A DNA stretch of 5,621 bases from Paracoccaceae bacterium (GTDB lineage: Bacteria > Pseudomonadota > Alphaproteobacteria > Rhodobacterales > Rhodobacteraceae): contig JALQUQ010000182.1 in assembly GCA_023263735.1 (NCBI GenBank), positions 1 to 5,621 on the forward strand, written 5' to 3'. Shown piece after piece: positions 4,828 through 5,621 of the stretch (position 1 is the first letter of the stretch; each line of letters begins with the position of its first letter). A program made the translations under genes and the position numbers. Under the pieces are notes generated by a model. That model saw only the letters and a list, made by a program, of their open reading frames with translations. It did no database searches and was not told the DNA's origin.

Positions 4828-5621
4828 GTGAACCTTCGGCAAAAGCCAGCATTTTCGGTCTTTACCGGCGGCAAGGCCCCGCCTGCCGGGCCAGTGCCCG
4901 TCTTTCCCGTTCACCCCTCCCCCCCGCCCGATGACCGCAGCGCCGCGAAAAAGCTGGGCGTCACGCTGTTGGGCGCCGGCCTGATCTCGGCCGAGGATAT
5001 GGTGCGCGCGCTGGCGGCTCAGGCCAAAACCGGCGGCCCGCTGGCCGATCATCTGATCTCGCTGGGGCTGATCGCCAGCCGCCCCCTGTTTCGCGCCATC
5101 GCCGCCCATTGGTCCACCGAATGGGTCGATCTGGCCGCACAGCCGCCCGATGTCCGCCTGATCGATCAATTGGGGGCCAATATCTGCCTCAGGCTCTCGG
5201 TCCTGCCATGGCGCCAGTCGGGCGGGGTCACGCTGATCTGCACCCCCTACCCCGAGGTGTTTGCCCGCCACCTGTCTCGGCTGACCCGGCTCTTCGGTCG
5301 CGTCGTCATGGTGGTGTGCGAGGCGCAGGCCCTGACCGACGCCATTTTGCGCCATCGCGGGGCGCGGCTGGCCCAGATGGCCGAGGTGCGGGTGCCCGCC
5401 GGGGAAAGCTGCCGGTTCTATTCGCCGACAGGTCTGATCGCGATCATCGTCCTTGCTGCGCTCTTGGGCGTGCCCCTCACCATCGCCGCGCCCAGCGCGT
5501 TGATTGATGCCGCAGCGCTTTGGGCCATCGTTACGCTGGTACTGTCGGTGGGGCTCAAGGCTTTGGCGACGGGCCTCACCCTTGCGCCCCGGCCCCCCGC
5601 GCCCCCCTCCACCGCAATTGC
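4828..5621 (+). CDS. Membrane protein with N-terminal MshEN (c-di-GMP-binding type) domain, probable glycosyltransferase, 3' partial
   Basis: The frame is open for 264 codons and leaves the window. An in-frame TAA at 4780-4782 and the lack of other plausible starts favour GTG 4828. After a Pro-rich tail (17-34), residues 42-65 fit the 24-residue MshEN motif at nearly all positions: Lys in place of the leading Arg, LG at 43-44, LL at 47-48, GLI at 51-53, Met58 for Leu, Leu62, Gln65. A five-residue linker AKTGG leads to a second, weaker copy (71-94) that keeps the hydrophobic pattern and GLI (80-82) but has Pro, Ala and His at the Arg, Gly and Gln positions. A GspE-N-like region continues to ~190. 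Two membrane helices follow (about 202-222 and 228-250), then a Pro-rich segment. MshEN domains are known from GspE/PilB-like ATPases and from membrane glycosyltransferases such as NfrB. The two helices here favour the latter, but no GT-A motif is visible in the window. High-GC antisense and alternate frames overlap it (4768-5355 minus, 5109-5507 plus) and look like shadows. Confidence 0.8.
   Translation, partial: MNLRQKPAFSVFTGGKAPPAGPVPVFPVHPSPPPDDRSAAKKLGVTLLGAGLISAEDMVRALAAQAKTGGPLADHLISLGLIASRPLFRAIAAHWSTEWVDLAAQPPDVRLIDQLGANICLRLSVLPWRQSGGVTLICTPYPEVFARHLSRLTRLFGRVVMVVCEAQALTDAILRHRGARLAQMAEVRVPAGESCRFYSPTGLIAIIVLAALLGVPLTIAAPSALIDAAALWAIVTLVLSVGLKALATGLTLAPRPPAPPSTAI

Noticed and set aside
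4768..5355. Minus-strand open frame of 195 codons after carA
   Set aside because: It is antisense to the MshEN-domain gene, whose plus-strand frame shows clear motif structure and membrane helices. The antisense product is low-complexity and Gln/Gly/Arg rich.
5109..5507. Plus-strand open frame of 132 codons in another phase
   Set aside because: It overlaps the 4828-5621 gene in a different phase, has an Arg/Pro/Gly-rich shadow composition, and has no ribosome site or motif.

Overview
The window looks like a chromosomal segment of a GC-rich alphaproteobacterium, most probably Rhodobacterales (Roseobacter/Paracoccaceae type). The evidence is the character of the CtaD tail, a DUF2244/COG5488 membrane protein, a small haem-copper-oxidase-like membrane protein, the divergent yqeY-carA pair, a CTTGAC-type -35 element, and a perfect TTAA-N7-TTAAC CtrA-type box. 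No mobile element, CRISPR array, tRNA or rRNA was seen.

Left end (1-1010): one open frame joins two unrelated proteins. The first ~150 codons are part of the second ATP-binding domain of an RbbA-like ABC protein. From about codon 154 the frame becomes the C-terminal third of cytochrome c oxidase subunit I (CtaD), carrying both haem-ligand histidines of helix X. The frame runs in from outside the window: the GTG at base 1 aligns with an internal Val codon of RbbA. It ends at a strong intrinsic terminator. The join is either an assembly chimera or a real recombination junction, and it cannot be taken as a normal gene.

Middle (1011-2960): three co-directional envelope genes follow. They encode an unrecognised protein with about five membrane segments, a very small lipoprotein, and a two-segment DUF2244 protein. 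A convergent gene for a four-segment haem-copper oxidase subunit I-like protein comes next. With the ctaD tail, this forms a loose respiratory/membrane neighbourhood. A perfect 10-bp inverted repeat lies between this last gene and yqeY.

Right half (2961-5621): yqeY (minus strand) and carA (plus strand) are divergently transcribed from a 174-base intergenic region with candidate promoters in both directions. carA is full length with an intact glutaminase triad; carB is not in the window. Seventy-nine bases after carA a GTG-started gene begins and runs off the right edge. Its N-terminus carries two tandem MshEN (c-di-GMP-binding type) motifs, followed by two membrane segments. This layout suggests an MshEN-glycosyltransferase, although the catalytic part is outside the window. 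Its leader holds a perfect CtrA-type box and a GC-rich hairpin that would bury the Shine-Dalgarno sequence. This is the most interesting part of the window: a gene that may be under cell-cycle/CtrA control, translational control by RNA structure, and allosteric control by c-di-GMP.
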